From the NCBI GenBank assembly GCA_034430175.1, contig DAOUFI010000025.1, forward strand, positions 1 through 64,000: a DNA stretch of 64,000 nucleotides, given 5' to 3'. The number at the start of each line of letters is the position of its first letter. Position 1 is the first letter of the stretch. The notes beneath the pieces were generated by a model. That model worked only from the letters and a program-made list of their open reading frames with translations. It had not been told where the DNA came from and did no database searches. Shown here in pieces: positions 9,374-19,500 of the stretch. The stretch comes from UBA6107 sp034430175. Lineage in GTDB: Bacteria > Chloroflexota > Anaerolineae > Anaerolineales > Anaerolineaceae. Made by a program: the position numbers and the translations under genes.

Positions 9374-10573
9374 TCACTCAACTTTGTGTTTCCTTTCATT
9401 ATCATTAGAGCCATGTCGTTTGATTACCGCAAGGCTAATAAAGACCAGTGGAACGATCAGCAGCAGAAACCAGTATTCTTTTTTTGATCGATTTAGCATC
9501 TGAGGAGAGATGATTGTGGTCAACCAATCCGTTTCAAGGTAGGAAAGATCTTTTCCATAGGTTGATTGAATTAACTGATCACAATCTGTGTAACTTGCGC
9601 TGTTTTGGAGCAATTCGATCAAACTGTCTTTTCCATATTCTTTTTGCAGATAATTAACAAAAGAAGCCGATTCAAGATAAGCGAGAGATGATTGTGAATA
9701 TTGTGGAGGAAAGGTTGTACAGATTTCATTCATGAACAGCAGACTACCCTCCAAATCAGCTTTTTGCAGTGTTCTTAGATCGGATACAGTCTGATTGTTT
9801 TCAGCCAAAGTAGCCAATCCTTCCAAAAGCCATTTTGGAGCGGTAGAGTAGCCATCGCCAGCGATCGCGAATTCAAGAATGTGCATAAGCTCGTGCGGGA
9901 TTTGGCGTTGTAGTTCCTCTCTCGAATCGCCATTTTCTGACTCTGAGACCATGATCACACCGATTTCAGGACGGGCTTCACCGGCTGCCCATTCTGAGTG
10001 GGTCAATCCCAGCGCGCTAGATAAGGAGTCCACGTCAGGATATACGTAAAGAATCATAGGAAGGTCAGGAGAGACGGGCAGTATTCCCGTTGCCTGTTTC
10101 AAGCCAGCCAATGCTATGGACTGGATCTCATCAGCTGAGATGGATGATGTGGGAATGGTGTACAAAGTGAACCATTTGGATTCACTCTTTTGCCAATCAA
10201 AACGGTTATCAAGATAATCAAACCAGTATGATGGTGTGGATACTTTTTCACCATTCGTATAGGTGATATCGAACCAGTAAAAGATTCGATCAAAGACTTT
10301 GTAGGGACTGTTTGTTAAATCAATATGGCAGAATAAATTGCCTTCAGGGGTAATTGATACCTGGGATTCCAACTTAGCGCCAGTTTCGGTTTGATAATAA
10401 ACTTGGACCAGCGAGACATCAGAGAATTCTATAAGTTTTGCTGTCAAGTCGATTGATTTGGCAAATTGGTATGAAACATTCACCCCCTCGATCAATTCTG
10501 ACTGGAGGAGGGGGAGAGAAATGGATTGTGTATTAATCTGAAATAAAAAGGCAAACGTAAAGATCCAAGACAT
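9374..10573 (-). CDS. membrane-anchored MA-family (gluzincin) metallopeptidase
   Basis: A 399-residue putative zinc peptidase. It has an N-terminal signal segment, an extracellular beta-rich region (about residues 25-140), and a peptidase MA-like domain with the zinc motif HELMH (H227, E228, H231). A downstream glutamate in WLLEGLATLAE is the likely third ligand. One C-terminal TM helix (about residues 368-386) has a basic cytoplasmic end. The active site therefore faces the outside. The substrate is unknown. The gene sits after the HEAT-repeat gene and the site-2 protease gene, so the operon joins two proteases of the envelope. The family assignment rests on the motif and context. Confidence 0.78.
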   Translation of the reverse strand: MSWIFTFAFLFQINTQSISLPLLQSELIEGVNVSYQFAKSIDLTAKLIEFSDVSLVQVYYQTETGAKLESQVSITPEGNLFCHIDLTNSPYKVFDRIFYWFDITYTNGEKVSTPSYWFDYLDNRFDWQKSESKWFTLYTIPTSSISADEIQSIALAGLKQATGILPVSPDLPMILYVYPDVDSLSSALGLTHSEWAAGEARPEIGVIMVSESENGDSREELQRQIPHELMHILEFAIAGDGYSTAPKWLLEGLATLAENNQTVSDLRTLQKADLEGSLLFMNEICTTFPPQYSQSSLAYLESASFVNYLQKEYGKDSLIELLQNSASYTDCDQLIQSTYGKDLSYLETDWLTTIISPQMLNRSKKEYWFLLLIVPLVFISLAVIKRHGSNDNERKHKVE

Positions 10574-10584
10574 GCAAAAACCGC

Positions 10585-11679
10585 TTAATAGTTCTCTTCT
10601 TCGTTATCTTCGTCTAGTTCATCAATCTCTTCGAGATCACGTTCGATATCGTCAAAGCCTTCGCCTTCATCCTCATATTCTTCATCTTCAGAGTCATCCT
10701 CTGAATCATCGTCGTAAGTAACCGGTGAACCATCGAAGTTAAATAAACCCATCTTATCGAGATCACCGCCAAGATCAAGGTTTTCGAGGCCTTTTTCAAG
10801 CCAATTGATCTCCTCCTCATCATCAGATTTCTTGATCATCTCTTCAAAGATCTCTTTGATCCCTTCTCCACCAATTTGGGAGAGAGCCCAGATGGAGGCA
10901 TAACGTAATTCGAGATCGTCTTCATTTTCTTCAAGAATCTGAAGCAAGATATCGCGAGCTTCTGAAAGTTCAAGCTCCCCCGCTGCGCGAACAGCTTCGA
11001 ATTTCAGCTCGCTTTCAGAATTCGAAAGATAGTGAATCACGGTATCCGACCATTGCTCATCGGCCGATCGACTGATCGCACAAAGTGCAGATTGTTTCCA
11101 AAGATTATCTTCCGATTCCAGCGCTTGGAGAATCAATCGGGGAACTTTCGCATTACTTGAATATCCCAGTGATTCAAGCGCGTTGCGGCGAACCAGTGGC
11201 AGATCGTCGCCCGAAACAACATCCAAAAGATTTTGGACTACTGATATTTTTAGATGATCGGCAATGGAATCCAATTCACCCAGGTAAACATACTTTCCAA
11301 GCGCTGAAGCTGCCGCAGCCCGGACATCCTCCACTCCATCTGAGAGAAGCATTTCTACAAAAATTGGGATAAGGATAGGTTCCTCGCATTCCCAAAGAAG
11401 GCGGATTGCCATGACCCGAATCGCGGGATCTTCATCCGCAAGACCTAATTTGGCGAACTCGTCGAAGTTGACCAGAGTATCTTTTTCTGCGATTGATTCT
11501 AGGTCTTCAAAGAGAGAAAGTTTTCTTATGGGATCGATTTCTGACCATAAACCTTCAAGGGTACGTAAATCTTTTCGCGATAAATCGGAAAAGCTCCGTA
11601 ACATCCTTGAAGGAAACGGTTGGGTTAAATCCTTCAGGGCTGCAATAATTGAATCGAATTTCAAATTCTCGTCAGACAT
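10585..11679 (-). CDS. HEAT-repeat protein with very acidic C-terminal tail
   Basis: A 364-residue protein from ATG 11679 (a GTG six bases earlier is in frame; GAGTG lies upstream of the ATG). Residues about 40-285 are repeated pairs of helices of HEAT / PBS-lyase type, for example DPAIRVMAIRLLWE and VEDVRAAAASALGKY. Such scaffolds usually mediate protein contacts. The last 45 residues are almost entirely Asp and Glu, suggesting a basic partner or a metal/ribosome contact; the function is unknown. It lies 12 bases after the rseP stop and 11 bases before the peptidase gene, in one operon. Confidence 0.82.
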   Translation of the reverse strand: MSDENLKFDSIIAALKDLTQPFPSRMLRSFSDLSRKDLRTLEGLWSEIDPIRKLSLFEDLESIAEKDTLVNFDEFAKLGLADEDPAIRVMAIRLLWECEEPILIPIFVEMLLSDGVEDVRAAAASALGKYVYLGELDSIADHLKISVVQNLLDVVSGDDLPLVRRNALESLGYSSNAKVPRLILQALESEDNLWKQSALCAISRSADEQWSDTVIHYLSNSESELKFEAVRAAGELELSEARDILLQILEENEDDLELRYASIWALSQIGGEGIKEIFEEMIKKSDDEEEINWLEKGLENLDLGGDLDKMGLFNFDGSPVTYDDDSEDDSEDEEYEDEGEGFDDIERDLEEIDELDEDNEEENY

Positions 11680-11691
11680 TTTCACTCAATA

Positions 11692-12783
11692 TTATGGGAG
11701 TGAGATGGGGTTAATGACATCATTGATCACAAGGACTACCATCAACAAAATTAAAAGAGAGAATGCGATTAAATTAATATTATTTTCCAGCTCAGGCCGC
11801 ATTTTTTTCTTGAAAAGAAGGTCAGGAAGAAGAAAAAGAATCCTTCCACCGTCAATGGCAGGGATGGGAAGAAGGTTGGTGTATCCGAGAGCGATTGATA
11901 ATGTAGCCAGGTAAGATAAAACATAAAGGTTCTTCGCTTGAGGATAAGAGGCAGATGCCTCAGCATCTTCCGTTTTCACCTGCCGATACATGTCGTACAG
12001 ACCAACAACGCTTACCATACGAGTACTGGAAGCTTCGACTTGACCGGTAATCAGTTTAACAGGCAGCATGATCAATTGCGCGCCTTGATCAAGTGTTGAT
12101 AAGGCTGCTTGTGGTACTGCCTGGAAAAACGTCACTGGAATTGTGGGATTGCTGATCGTCACACCCATAGCGCCCTGACCTTCTGGTGGTCTAGATCGTG
12201 GGACCAATTCAACAGTAAGAATTTGATCGCCGCGCTGTAAGGTGACTTCAGTGGTCATATCAAGGTTCTTCTTGACCAACGCTGAGAGAGAATCCATGCT
12301 GGTGACATCTTCGCCACCGATTTTGGTAATGATATCGTTGACCTGAATATTGGCGGCAGCCGCAGGTGATCCAGCTGCTACATCGGTAACTAGCACTTTG
12401 GTTGTGTCAGATGCGCCAGCTTTCATGAACAGGATGATCACAAGGATGAAACCGAGCAATAAATTCATTACTGGTCCGCCAAGCAGGGTGAGCAGGCGAC
12501 GAGAGGGCTTGGCGGCAGCAAAACTTCCTGGCTGCAGATCTCCGGCGTTCTCGCCCTTCATGCGGCAGAAACCTCCAAAGGGAATCCAGTTGAGGGTAAA
12601 ATCTGTGCCCTTCCAACGGAAGAGTTTGACCATCTTTGGCGGAAAACCAAATCCAAATTCCTCGACATTGATGCCACTTAATCGGGCAACAATAAAATGG
12701 CCAAGTTCATGGATAAAGACAAGAACGCCAAAGGCGAGAATAAATTCAAGTATATTTAGAGCGGTATTAAGAATTGTTGACAT
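11692..12783 (-). CDS. rseP: RseP-type site-2 intramembrane zinc protease
   Basis: An M50 metalloprotease that cleaves transmembrane substrates inside the membrane, typically anti-sigma factors or signal-peptide remnants. The 363 residues carry the zinc motif HELGH (H25, E26, H29) in TM1. A PDZ domain spans about residues 115-200 (AAANIQVNDIITKIGGEDV). The third zinc ligand motif is LLPIPAIDGGRI near residue 310, and TM helices flank these. One PDZ domain is fewer than in E. coli RseP and is common outside proteobacteria. It is the first gene of an operon with the HEAT protein, the MA peptidase and acylphosphatase. An AAGGA site precedes ATG 12783, and a recognisable promoter lies upstream. 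Confidence 0.93.
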   Translation of the reverse strand: MSTILNTALNILEFILAFGVLVFIHELGHFIVARLSGINVEEFGFGFPPKMVKLFRWKGTDFTLNWIPFGGFCRMKGENAGDLQPGSFAAAKPSRRLLTLLGGPVMNLLLGFILVIILFMKAGASDTTKVLVTDVAAGSPAAAANIQVNDIITKIGGEDVTSMDSLSALVKKNLDMTTEVTLQRGDQILTVELVPRSRPPEGQGAMGVTISNPTIPVTFFQAVPQAALSTLDQGAQLIMLPVKLITGQVEASSTRMVSVVGLYDMYRQVKTEDAEASASYPQAKNLYVLSYLATLSIALGYTNLLPIPAIDGGRILFLLPDLLFKKKMRPELENNINLIAFSLLILLMVVLVINDVINPISLP

Positions 12784-12821
12784 TTTATCCTTTGATACGG
12801 CAATGACGCACGGTTATTGCT

Positions 12822-12850
12822 ATTATAGCTGGTGAAATATGAAGTTTCCA
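12822..12850 (-). promoter_or_regulatory. candidate promoter of the rseP operon
   Basis: On the minus strand TGGAAA (12850-12845), 17 bases, then a consensus TATAAT (12827-12822). It lies in the 86-base gap between the mvaD stop and the rseP start, so rseP can be transcribed independently of the upstream mvaD gene. Confidence 0.6.
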
Positions 12851-12869
12851 TTAAAAATCAATCAAAAGT

Positions 12870-13844
12870 CTAAAGCAAATGAGCTGCACCACCGACGTTT
12901 GAAATAATCACCTGCTTAACTCCTGGTAGTGATGAAAGTCGACGTTGAATTATCTCTGCCTTCTCTGCTTCACACAGGACATGCACATTCGCTCCTGCAT
13001 CCAGTGTATAGGCAGCTGGCAATCCTGTTTTTCGCCAGGCACTTACAGAGGTCATGATTTCAAGAGTGATGGGCTGCCAGTAAAGGAGGGGAGGATTCGA
13101 GGTCATCATCACTGCATGCATCATATTACTGTCAAGTTCGACGATTTCTGCCAATGCTTGAAAGTCTTTCTTCAAAATGGCGTTGCGACAAATATCCAGA
13201 CGTCTGTCGCAATCTGCTACTCTTGCTGCTTGAAGTGGACTGGTAGACGCGGTGGCATGTCCTTCAGTCGAACCGACTTTCTTTTGGTTCTCTTCTACAA
13301 TTGCGATACAATCAGCAAGGCTCCAGTATGAAGGATCAGCAATGGTAACCGCAAAGGAATCAAGGTCTGAATGACCCTTACGCCATTCGGTGAACCCCGA
13401 AGGAACAGAACGGCAAGCCGACCCCGAGCCCCGGCGGGCAAGACGGGAAAGATTTGCTTCTGGAATATCCAGGCCAAGCGCCGCTACGGTAGCCAAGGTC
13501 AATGCGGCAAACGCTGAGGCGGATGAAGCAATACCAGCGCTGGTAGGAAAATCGTTCTCACTAAACACATGGGCGTGAGTTGATATCCCGCGTAAACCCC
13601 GGATGAAATTAAGATGCTTGACCACTCTGTCCAAGCTGGAACCTGTCTGTCTCTTACTATTAAGGTCGAATATATCTGTTGGAAAACTTGAATCAAAAGT
13701 GACCCTGGTGCGAGTACTTAAGCCTTTAAGGTTCATCGAGATCGAACCATTCATAGGTAAGCGGAGTTCATTGTCTCGATTCCCCCAATACTTAATGAAT
13801 GCGATATTTGGATGCGCGACTGCGGTGGCGGACGAAGTGGTCAT
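12870..13844 (-). CDS. mevalonate-pathway decarboxylase (diphosphomevalonate or phosphomevalonate)
   Basis: A 324-residue GHMP-fold enzyme that makes isopentenyl (di)phosphate by ATP-driven decarboxylation. Family blocks are clear: HPNIAFIKYWGNRD at residues 11-24, the glycine/serine ATP loop TSAGIASSASAFAAL, ARRGSGSACRSVPSGF with the catalytic Arg, and AAYTLDAGANVHVL with the catalytic Asp. The second lysine of the usual KYWGK block is Asn here (N22). Roseiflexus, another Chloroflexota member, has a related enzyme that uses the monophosphate (the alternative mevalonate route), so substrate choice is open and I give no gene symbol. The gene lies 54 bases downstream of the DMT permease on the same strand. 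Confidence 0.85.
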   Translation of the reverse strand: MTTSSATAVAHPNIAFIKYWGNRDNELRLPMNGSISMNLKGLSTRTRVTFDSSFPTDIFDLNSKRQTGSSLDRVVKHLNFIRGLRGISTHAHVFSENDFPTSAGIASSASAFAALTLATVAALGLDIPEANLSRLARRGSGSACRSVPSGFTEWRKGHSDLDSFAVTIADPSYWSLADCIAIVEENQKKVGSTEGHATASTSPLQAARVADCDRRLDICRNAILKKDFQALAEIVELDSNMMHAVMMTSNPPLLYWQPITLEIMTSVSAWRKTGLPAAYTLDAGANVHVLCEAEKAEIIQRRLSSLPGVKQVIISNVGGAAHLL

Positions 13845-13898
13845 GAAAACTCATATCCCTTTCGCCTTCAAGTTTACCATGATGTAAAAAATTAATTC

Positions 13899-14843
13899 TT
13901 ATTGGTCTTTAAATGGGAAATCAGTTGGAGATACATCGGTGGGATTGAGCCAATGTAAAAATCCCTTGCTGTAGCGTTTTGTTGAACCGGGCTGGTCATA
14001 AGCCACGAGAAGCAAATTGATGGCAATCAGCAGAGTCCCGATCCATTGATCGATAGTGAGTCTTTCGCCAAGGTAAATCTGAGCCATCATGATTGTTACT
14101 AACAATTCACCCAGTCCAAGCAGTGAGGTTTGGAGCCCTCCAAGATGTTTGACACCGAGAAACAGGGTAAGCCGGGAGAGAAACGTGATCAAACCAAGGA
14201 CGACTAGTGGCCACCAGTTGATTCCAGATGGCGGCAAGCTGGGATGGAAGAGAAGAAATGCGCCTGTCACAGTCACCGCCATGGAAAGCAAGGTATAAAA
14301 AGTAACTGTAGGAGCAGGCGCTTCATATAGAACGCGCTGGTTGATAAGTAAATGTAATGCGTATAGCAATGCGGCGCCAACCATCATCGCTGCACCAACT
14401 AGGTTGACGCTCTTGGTGGAGTTGGCTATGAGGAGATACGCACCGGCCAGTGCGAGAATCAAACGTAAAATTGTCACCCGACTAAGAGATTGACGATCAG
14501 CAAGTAACCAGAGAGCGACAAACAATGGATAGAAGGAGTAGAGCAATTGCCCCACACTGGCATCCAGGGTGGTTAACGCTGTATAGTAAAAGATCGAACC
14601 AACACCATTGATAAATCCAGCAATAAAACAACCCAAAAACCCAAGGGGGTGAATGTAGAAGAAACCCCGTCTAAAAATGATAATGAAAAAAAAGAGTAGC
14701 ACGACCGCTAGCGATGAGCGCACTGCAACCACAGCAAGGGGAGAAAATCCTTGCAGGATGGATTGCTTACCGAATATTGGCGTCAAACCCAAAAGAAGGG
14801 CTGAAGTGAGGGAAGCAACGATCCCTTTTCTGCGGTCATTCAT
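13899..14843 (-). CDS. EamA/DMT-family permease
   Basis: A 314-residue integral membrane protein with about ten hydrophobic helices arranged as two EamA repeats (first half about residues 8-140, second about 150-285), the layout of drug/metabolite exporters such as RhtA and YdcZ relatives. The substrate cannot be read from the sequence. It begins nine bases after the threonine synthase-like gene, so export of an amino acid or related metabolite is a reasonable but unproved guess. The C-terminal tail of about 30 residues is hydrophilic and cytoplasmic. Confidence 0.85.
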   Translation of the reverse strand: MNDRRKGIVASLTSALLLGLTPIFGKQSILQGFSPLAVVAVRSSLAVVLLFFFIIIFRRGFFYIHPLGFLGCFIAGFINGVGSIFYYTALTTLDASVGQLLYSFYPLFVALWLLADRQSLSRVTILRLILALAGAYLLIANSTKSVNLVGAAMMVGAALLYALHLLINQRVLYEAPAPTVTFYTLLSMAVTVTGAFLLFHPSLPPSGINWWPLVVLGLITFLSRLTLFLGVKHLGGLQTSLLGLGELLVTIMMAQIYLGERLTIDQWIGTLLIAINLLLVAYDQPGSTKRYSKGFLHWLNPTDVSPTDFPFKDQ

Positions 14844-14852
14844 GAGATGCGC

Positions 14853-16541
14853 CTATTTGAGTAGTGCTCTTACTTCATCCAGCAATTCATCACTCATGAA
14901 ATCCCCTTTTTGCATGAGAGTTTGGATGTGACCTTTTAGACGTTCCTTTTCAGCAGGGGTTAATTCCTTTGCGGTAACTACGATTATGGGGATATCTTTA
15001 GTCTCGTTTCGCTTCTGTAAAGCGTCCATCACTTGGAAGCCATCCATATCTGGCATCATCAAGTCAAGGATGATTAGATCCGGCCTTTCACGCGTGATCA
15101 TATCTACTGCGGATTTACCGTCTGCTGCTTCAAAGAGTTGATAATTGCCCTGACTCTGTAAAATTCGACGAATCAAGACACGCACATTGGGTTCATCATC
15201 AATGATAGCAATACGCGGGAACCTGTCGATACCAACATTGCTCAAAGCGGAAAGTAAGCCTTCTTCTCGGCCTTCTTCAGTCATGTTATCAGCAGCAAGA
15301 TTGATATTTCGTTCCCAACCTTCACCCAGAATGTTACGCTCAATAGGCATTGTATGACCGGTGCAGTTAACCACAACCACTTCTTCTGGTTTGATCGTAC
15401 CGGCGCGAACCATCTTCACTAAACCGGCAAATGCAACTGCAGCAGCTGGCTCAATAGAAATTCCTTCCATCTTTGCCAGGAAATGCATCGCTCGAAAGGC
15501 TTCTTCGTCAGTAGTGCTTTCAATTGCACCACCGTTGGCGATCTTCATCTTTTGCTGGATCATTGTATATGTTCGACCTGGATCGCCTGTAGCAAGCGTT
15601 GCAATGAGTGTTCGAGGAGATTTTACTGGAGGAGCAACTTCCAACTTTTGATGCCAGGCGTGAACCATCGGAGCACAACCTTCAGCTTGGATGATGCCAA
15701 TTTTAGGTTGTCCTTTGGTGAAACCCATCTGTTGGAGTTCTTTGAATCCTTTCATTACACCGAGAGGGCCAAGACCGCCACTGACGGATTGAACATACCA
15801 ATCCGGATGGATCCAAAGCGCACCTTCAGGCACTGAAGCAGTAGAAGAACTGGTTAGATGGTTTGTCAATTGTTCAGCGATCTCAAACGAGATCGTTTTC
15901 ATGGCTTCGACACAGGGGATGCTACGAGCACCCAGGTCCAAAAATAAATGCCTCTGTTTCGCGAAATCAGCTGCCAGTTGTTTAGCTTCATCGTAAGTGC
16001 CAGTAATCTTCACAACCTGCGTTCCATAAATTGCCACTTCGCGCATCTTCGCGGCTGGGACGAGTGAGGTAAGAAAGGCCCATAGTTTTATCCCAGCACG
16101 AGCTGCATAGGCTGAGTAGGAGATGGCAACATTCCCAGTGGACGCGCAGACCATTTCATTAATTCCAGCTTCTTTCAAAGAAGCGATCATCAGAGCTGCC
16201 TGGCGATCTTTAAAAGAGGCAGTAGGTCCCTGGCGTTCATCCTTGATGTAAAGGTTTGGCAAACCCAACATCATTCCCAGGTTTTTAGCATGAATGAGGG
16301 GAGTACCACCTTCACCAAGCGAATAATCAGGATTTGGATCGCGAATTGGTAAAAGCTCACGATATCGCCACAAATCAAAAGGACGACCCGGTAGGAGGAT
16401 GGGGAGACTGAAGGCTAATGACGCGTAATCATATGTTGCTTCGCGCCAAAGGCTTCCACAATTAGGACAAGCCGGCGAACCGGCTAAAAAAGGACTTTTA
16501 TTGCCGCAATCCAAACACTCAGTAATAAAATGTGACGACAT
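14853..16541 (-). CDS. threonine synthase-like PLP enzyme fused to a receiver domain
   Basis: A 562-residue fusion. Residues about 8-33 form a zinc-ribbon (CLDCGNKS and CPNC). Residues about 60-425 form a fold-type II PLP domain of the threonine synthase family, with the PLP lysine in TASFKDRQAA, the phosphate-binding loop STGNVAISYSAYAA, and NCTGHTMP near the C-terminal end of the domain. Threonine synthase converts O-phosphohomoserine to threonine. From residue 444 a complete receiver domain follows (IAIIDDEPNV, phosphoacceptor D493 in ILDLMMPDMDG, TAK switch region). The joint is in one open frame with no stop. The gene lies two bases after the giant hybrid kinase gene, so that kinase may phosphorylate it. 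Enzyme activity and substrate are inferred from the family only. Confidence 0.88.
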   Translation of the reverse strand: MSSHFITECLDCGNKSPFLAGSPACPNCGSLWREATYDYASLAFSLPILLPGRPFDLWRYRELLPIRDPNPDYSLGEGGTPLIHAKNLGMMLGLPNLYIKDERQGPTASFKDRQAALMIASLKEAGINEMVCASTGNVAISYSAYAARAGIKLWAFLTSLVPAAKMREVAIYGTQVVKITGTYDEAKQLAADFAKQRHLFLDLGARSIPCVEAMKTISFEIAEQLTNHLTSSSTASVPEGALWIHPDWYVQSVSGGLGPLGVMKGFKELQQMGFTKGQPKIGIIQAEGCAPMVHAWHQKLEVAPPVKSPRTLIATLATGDPGRTYTMIQQKMKIANGGAIESTTDEEAFRAMHFLAKMEGISIEPAAAVAFAGLVKMVRAGTIKPEEVVVVNCTGHTMPIERNILGEGWERNINLAADNMTEEGREEGLLSALSNVGIDRFPRIAIIDDEPNVRVLIRRILQSQGNYQLFEAADGKSAVDMITRERPDLIILDLMMPDMDGFQVMDALQKRNETKDIPIIVVTAKELTPAEKERLKGHIQTLMQKGDFMSDELLDEVRALLK

Positions 16542-16543
16542 GG

Positions 16544-19500
16544 TTATTTCTTTGTTCCGTTTGCTTGAGATTTAATTTTTTCAAGTGAATCTTTAATGTA
16601 TTCCAACAATTCCTTTTCTTTGACAATACCCTTGGTGAACAGGTGTTGACCAAATTCGGAAAGTTGAGTTTGTTGTTCAGCGGTTAAATCAGCGCCAGTT
16701 AAAATGAGAATGGGAATATGATTCAAACGTGGATCTGCACGTAAAATCTCCAGCAGATCAAAGCCGTTGAGACCTGGCATGAACAAATCAAGGATGATCA
16801 TATCTGGAACGGAGTTGGTCAATACTTCAAGTGCTTCTTTACCATTTTCAGCGGTTGAAACCACAAAGTTGCCGCCATTTTCGATCATTTTTTGGGTCAG
16901 GCGTAGATCATCGATATCGTCATCGACTAAAAGGATCTCGTGCAATTGACCATCACTGTTCATGCGTTTGATTGCTTTTAGAAGATCATCTTGGACAAAT
17001 GGTTTAACAAGATAATCCGCCGCACCCATGCTGATTCCTTTTTCCTCTTCTTCCAGGATCGAACAGATGAGGATGGGGATATCCTTGGTTTCAGGATCCT
17101 GTTTAAGAGCACGCATGATCTGCCAACCATCCTTACCTGGCATCATGATATCAAGGGTGATCGCCAAAGGTTTTAGTTCTCGCGCGCGGGCAACCGCATT
17201 ATCAGGGTTGATTTCAGCGATCACTTGATAACCGCCGGGTTGCAAATAACGCTCATAGAGTTCAATTACCTGTGCGTCATCGTCAATTGAAAGGATCACG
17301 TTGTTTTCATGAGCCAATTGGTCAATACTGATCTCAGGTTTGGGCTCTTCCAGCGGTAAAGTGAAGAAGAATACGCTTCCTTTACCAACCTCGCTGGATA
17401 ACAGATCGATACGACCACCGTGCATTTCTATCAATGAACGACAAATTGAAAGGCCTAATCCGGTTCCGCCGGTCTTTCGGGTCGGGGAATCATCCACCTG
17501 AGAGAAGCGTTGGAACAGTTTTGCCTGGTCTTCAGGAGCGATACCGATACCTGTATCAGCAACAGTGACCATTACTTCAGGTTTCATTTCTGGACTCTGC
17601 GCACGTTTGGCAGAGATCGTGATGGTACCCGATTCGGTAAATTTGACAGCGTTGGAAATGAGGTTGGTGATCACCTGGCTGATTCGTATCTCATCCATTT
17701 TAACAGGAGGCAGGTTGGGTTCGATGCTTTGAACGATCTTGATCGGCTTGTCTTTTACAAGACCCGCGGCATTGGTGATCGAACTATTGATAACATCACC
17801 GATATTAATCGATTCGAGCTGCAATTCCATCTTGCCGGCTTCAATCTTGGACATATCCAAAATTTCATTAATAAGGTTCAAAAGGTGCATACCTGAAGAG
17901 TAAATGGAGGAAATATCCTGCCGTTGTACGTCGTTGATCGGACCATCGATACCCTTAAGGATCACACGTGAGAAACCGATGACTGAGTTCAGAGGTGTAC
18001 GAAGTTCATGGCTCATGTTTGCCAGGAACTGATTTTTGACGCGATCCAGTTCGCGCATTTCATCGTAAGCTTTTTGTGCAACTTCGTATGCTTGAGCATT
18101 TTCGATTGCAATAGAGATCTGGTCAGAAAGAATCTGGAACACAGTCAATTCAGATTGGGTAAACGCACCAGGTTTGTCCGAGTGGATATCTAGTACACCG
18201 ATGACCCTATCGCTAATCTTCAAAGGAAGACCCATCTCAGACTTTGTTTCAGGCAGCAAAGGATTGGGGAAAAAGATCGGGCTTTGGGTAGAGTCATTCA
18301 CGATTTCTGGCTTACCGGTTGCAGAACAGGCACCGATCACTGATTTTGATCCAACCGCAACCCTGTGCTGGCGTTGCTTAAGCTCAAGACCAGCACGACC
18401 AGTAGCTTCAGCGATTACTGCGAATGTATTTGTATCATCCAAAAGGTAGACTGCGGTATGGTAAAAATTGAAACGTGTTTTGATCAGGTTCACAATCCGG
18501 TTCAGTAATTCTTCGCGAGCCAGGGTGCTTGTTGTATCGCGGGCGATCTCAGAAGCCGCTTGTAATTCAAGGGCACGTTGCTGGGTTTGCGTGAGCAATC
18601 GTTGACGCTCAATAGCAACTGAGATACTGCTGGCAACGATCTGTAGAGTGTGCAATTGGTCTTTGTTCAGTTCGGTCGGTTTTGTCGATGAAACTGCAAG
18701 TAAACCAATCAATGTTGAACCTGATAGCATTGGAAAGAAACTGGCAGAATTCCAGCCCATCGATGAGAAGTAGTTCAGGCTACCAGTACCAAGCCGACTT
18801 TTAGGAATATTGGAGAAACTGACTGGTTCAGGGTTATTTAGATCGATGAATATGAACCGATTGAGTGGGATATTTTGGCCTACTGGTGTATATCCTTTTT
18901 CAGAGTTGTAAGTACCAACCATTTCAAGTGAATCTGTTTTTTCACTCCCAGATGTAGCAATGAAGAGATGGAGATCAGTCATATCTGATGGAAGTGCATT
19001 CTCGCCAACCAATTGAACCAATTCATCAAAGTTCACAGCTTTGGCAACACCATTAGAAATCCGGTACAACAGCTCGGTTTCGCTCAACGCTTTTTCAGTA
19101 CGTTCGAATAGACGTAAGTTCTCAATCGTCGTGGCCATTTGATCAACCAAAGGTGCAAGAGATCTGATCTCCTGTTCAGCGAATCTGTGCTTTACGATGG
19201 TTATCAGGAGCAGAACCCCACCTTGTCGATTGGCTGACCAGAGAGGCAGAACGGCCATGGAGTGAATATTCTGGCGAATGAGAATATCTTGCAAATTCTT
19301 TTCGATTTGTGAATCAGTAACATCATCGTAAAAAACAGGATTTTGAGCGAGAAAAATCGATTTGTAGAGCGATTGCAGGTATTCAGTACCGATCGGAGGA
19401 GGAGGTGTTCCTGCGCCACTGTAGTAGTTAGCTTCAACCACCATTCGATCAATTTGATCTTTTTCATTGTAATCAAACAGGATCAAAACGCCTCGGTTGA

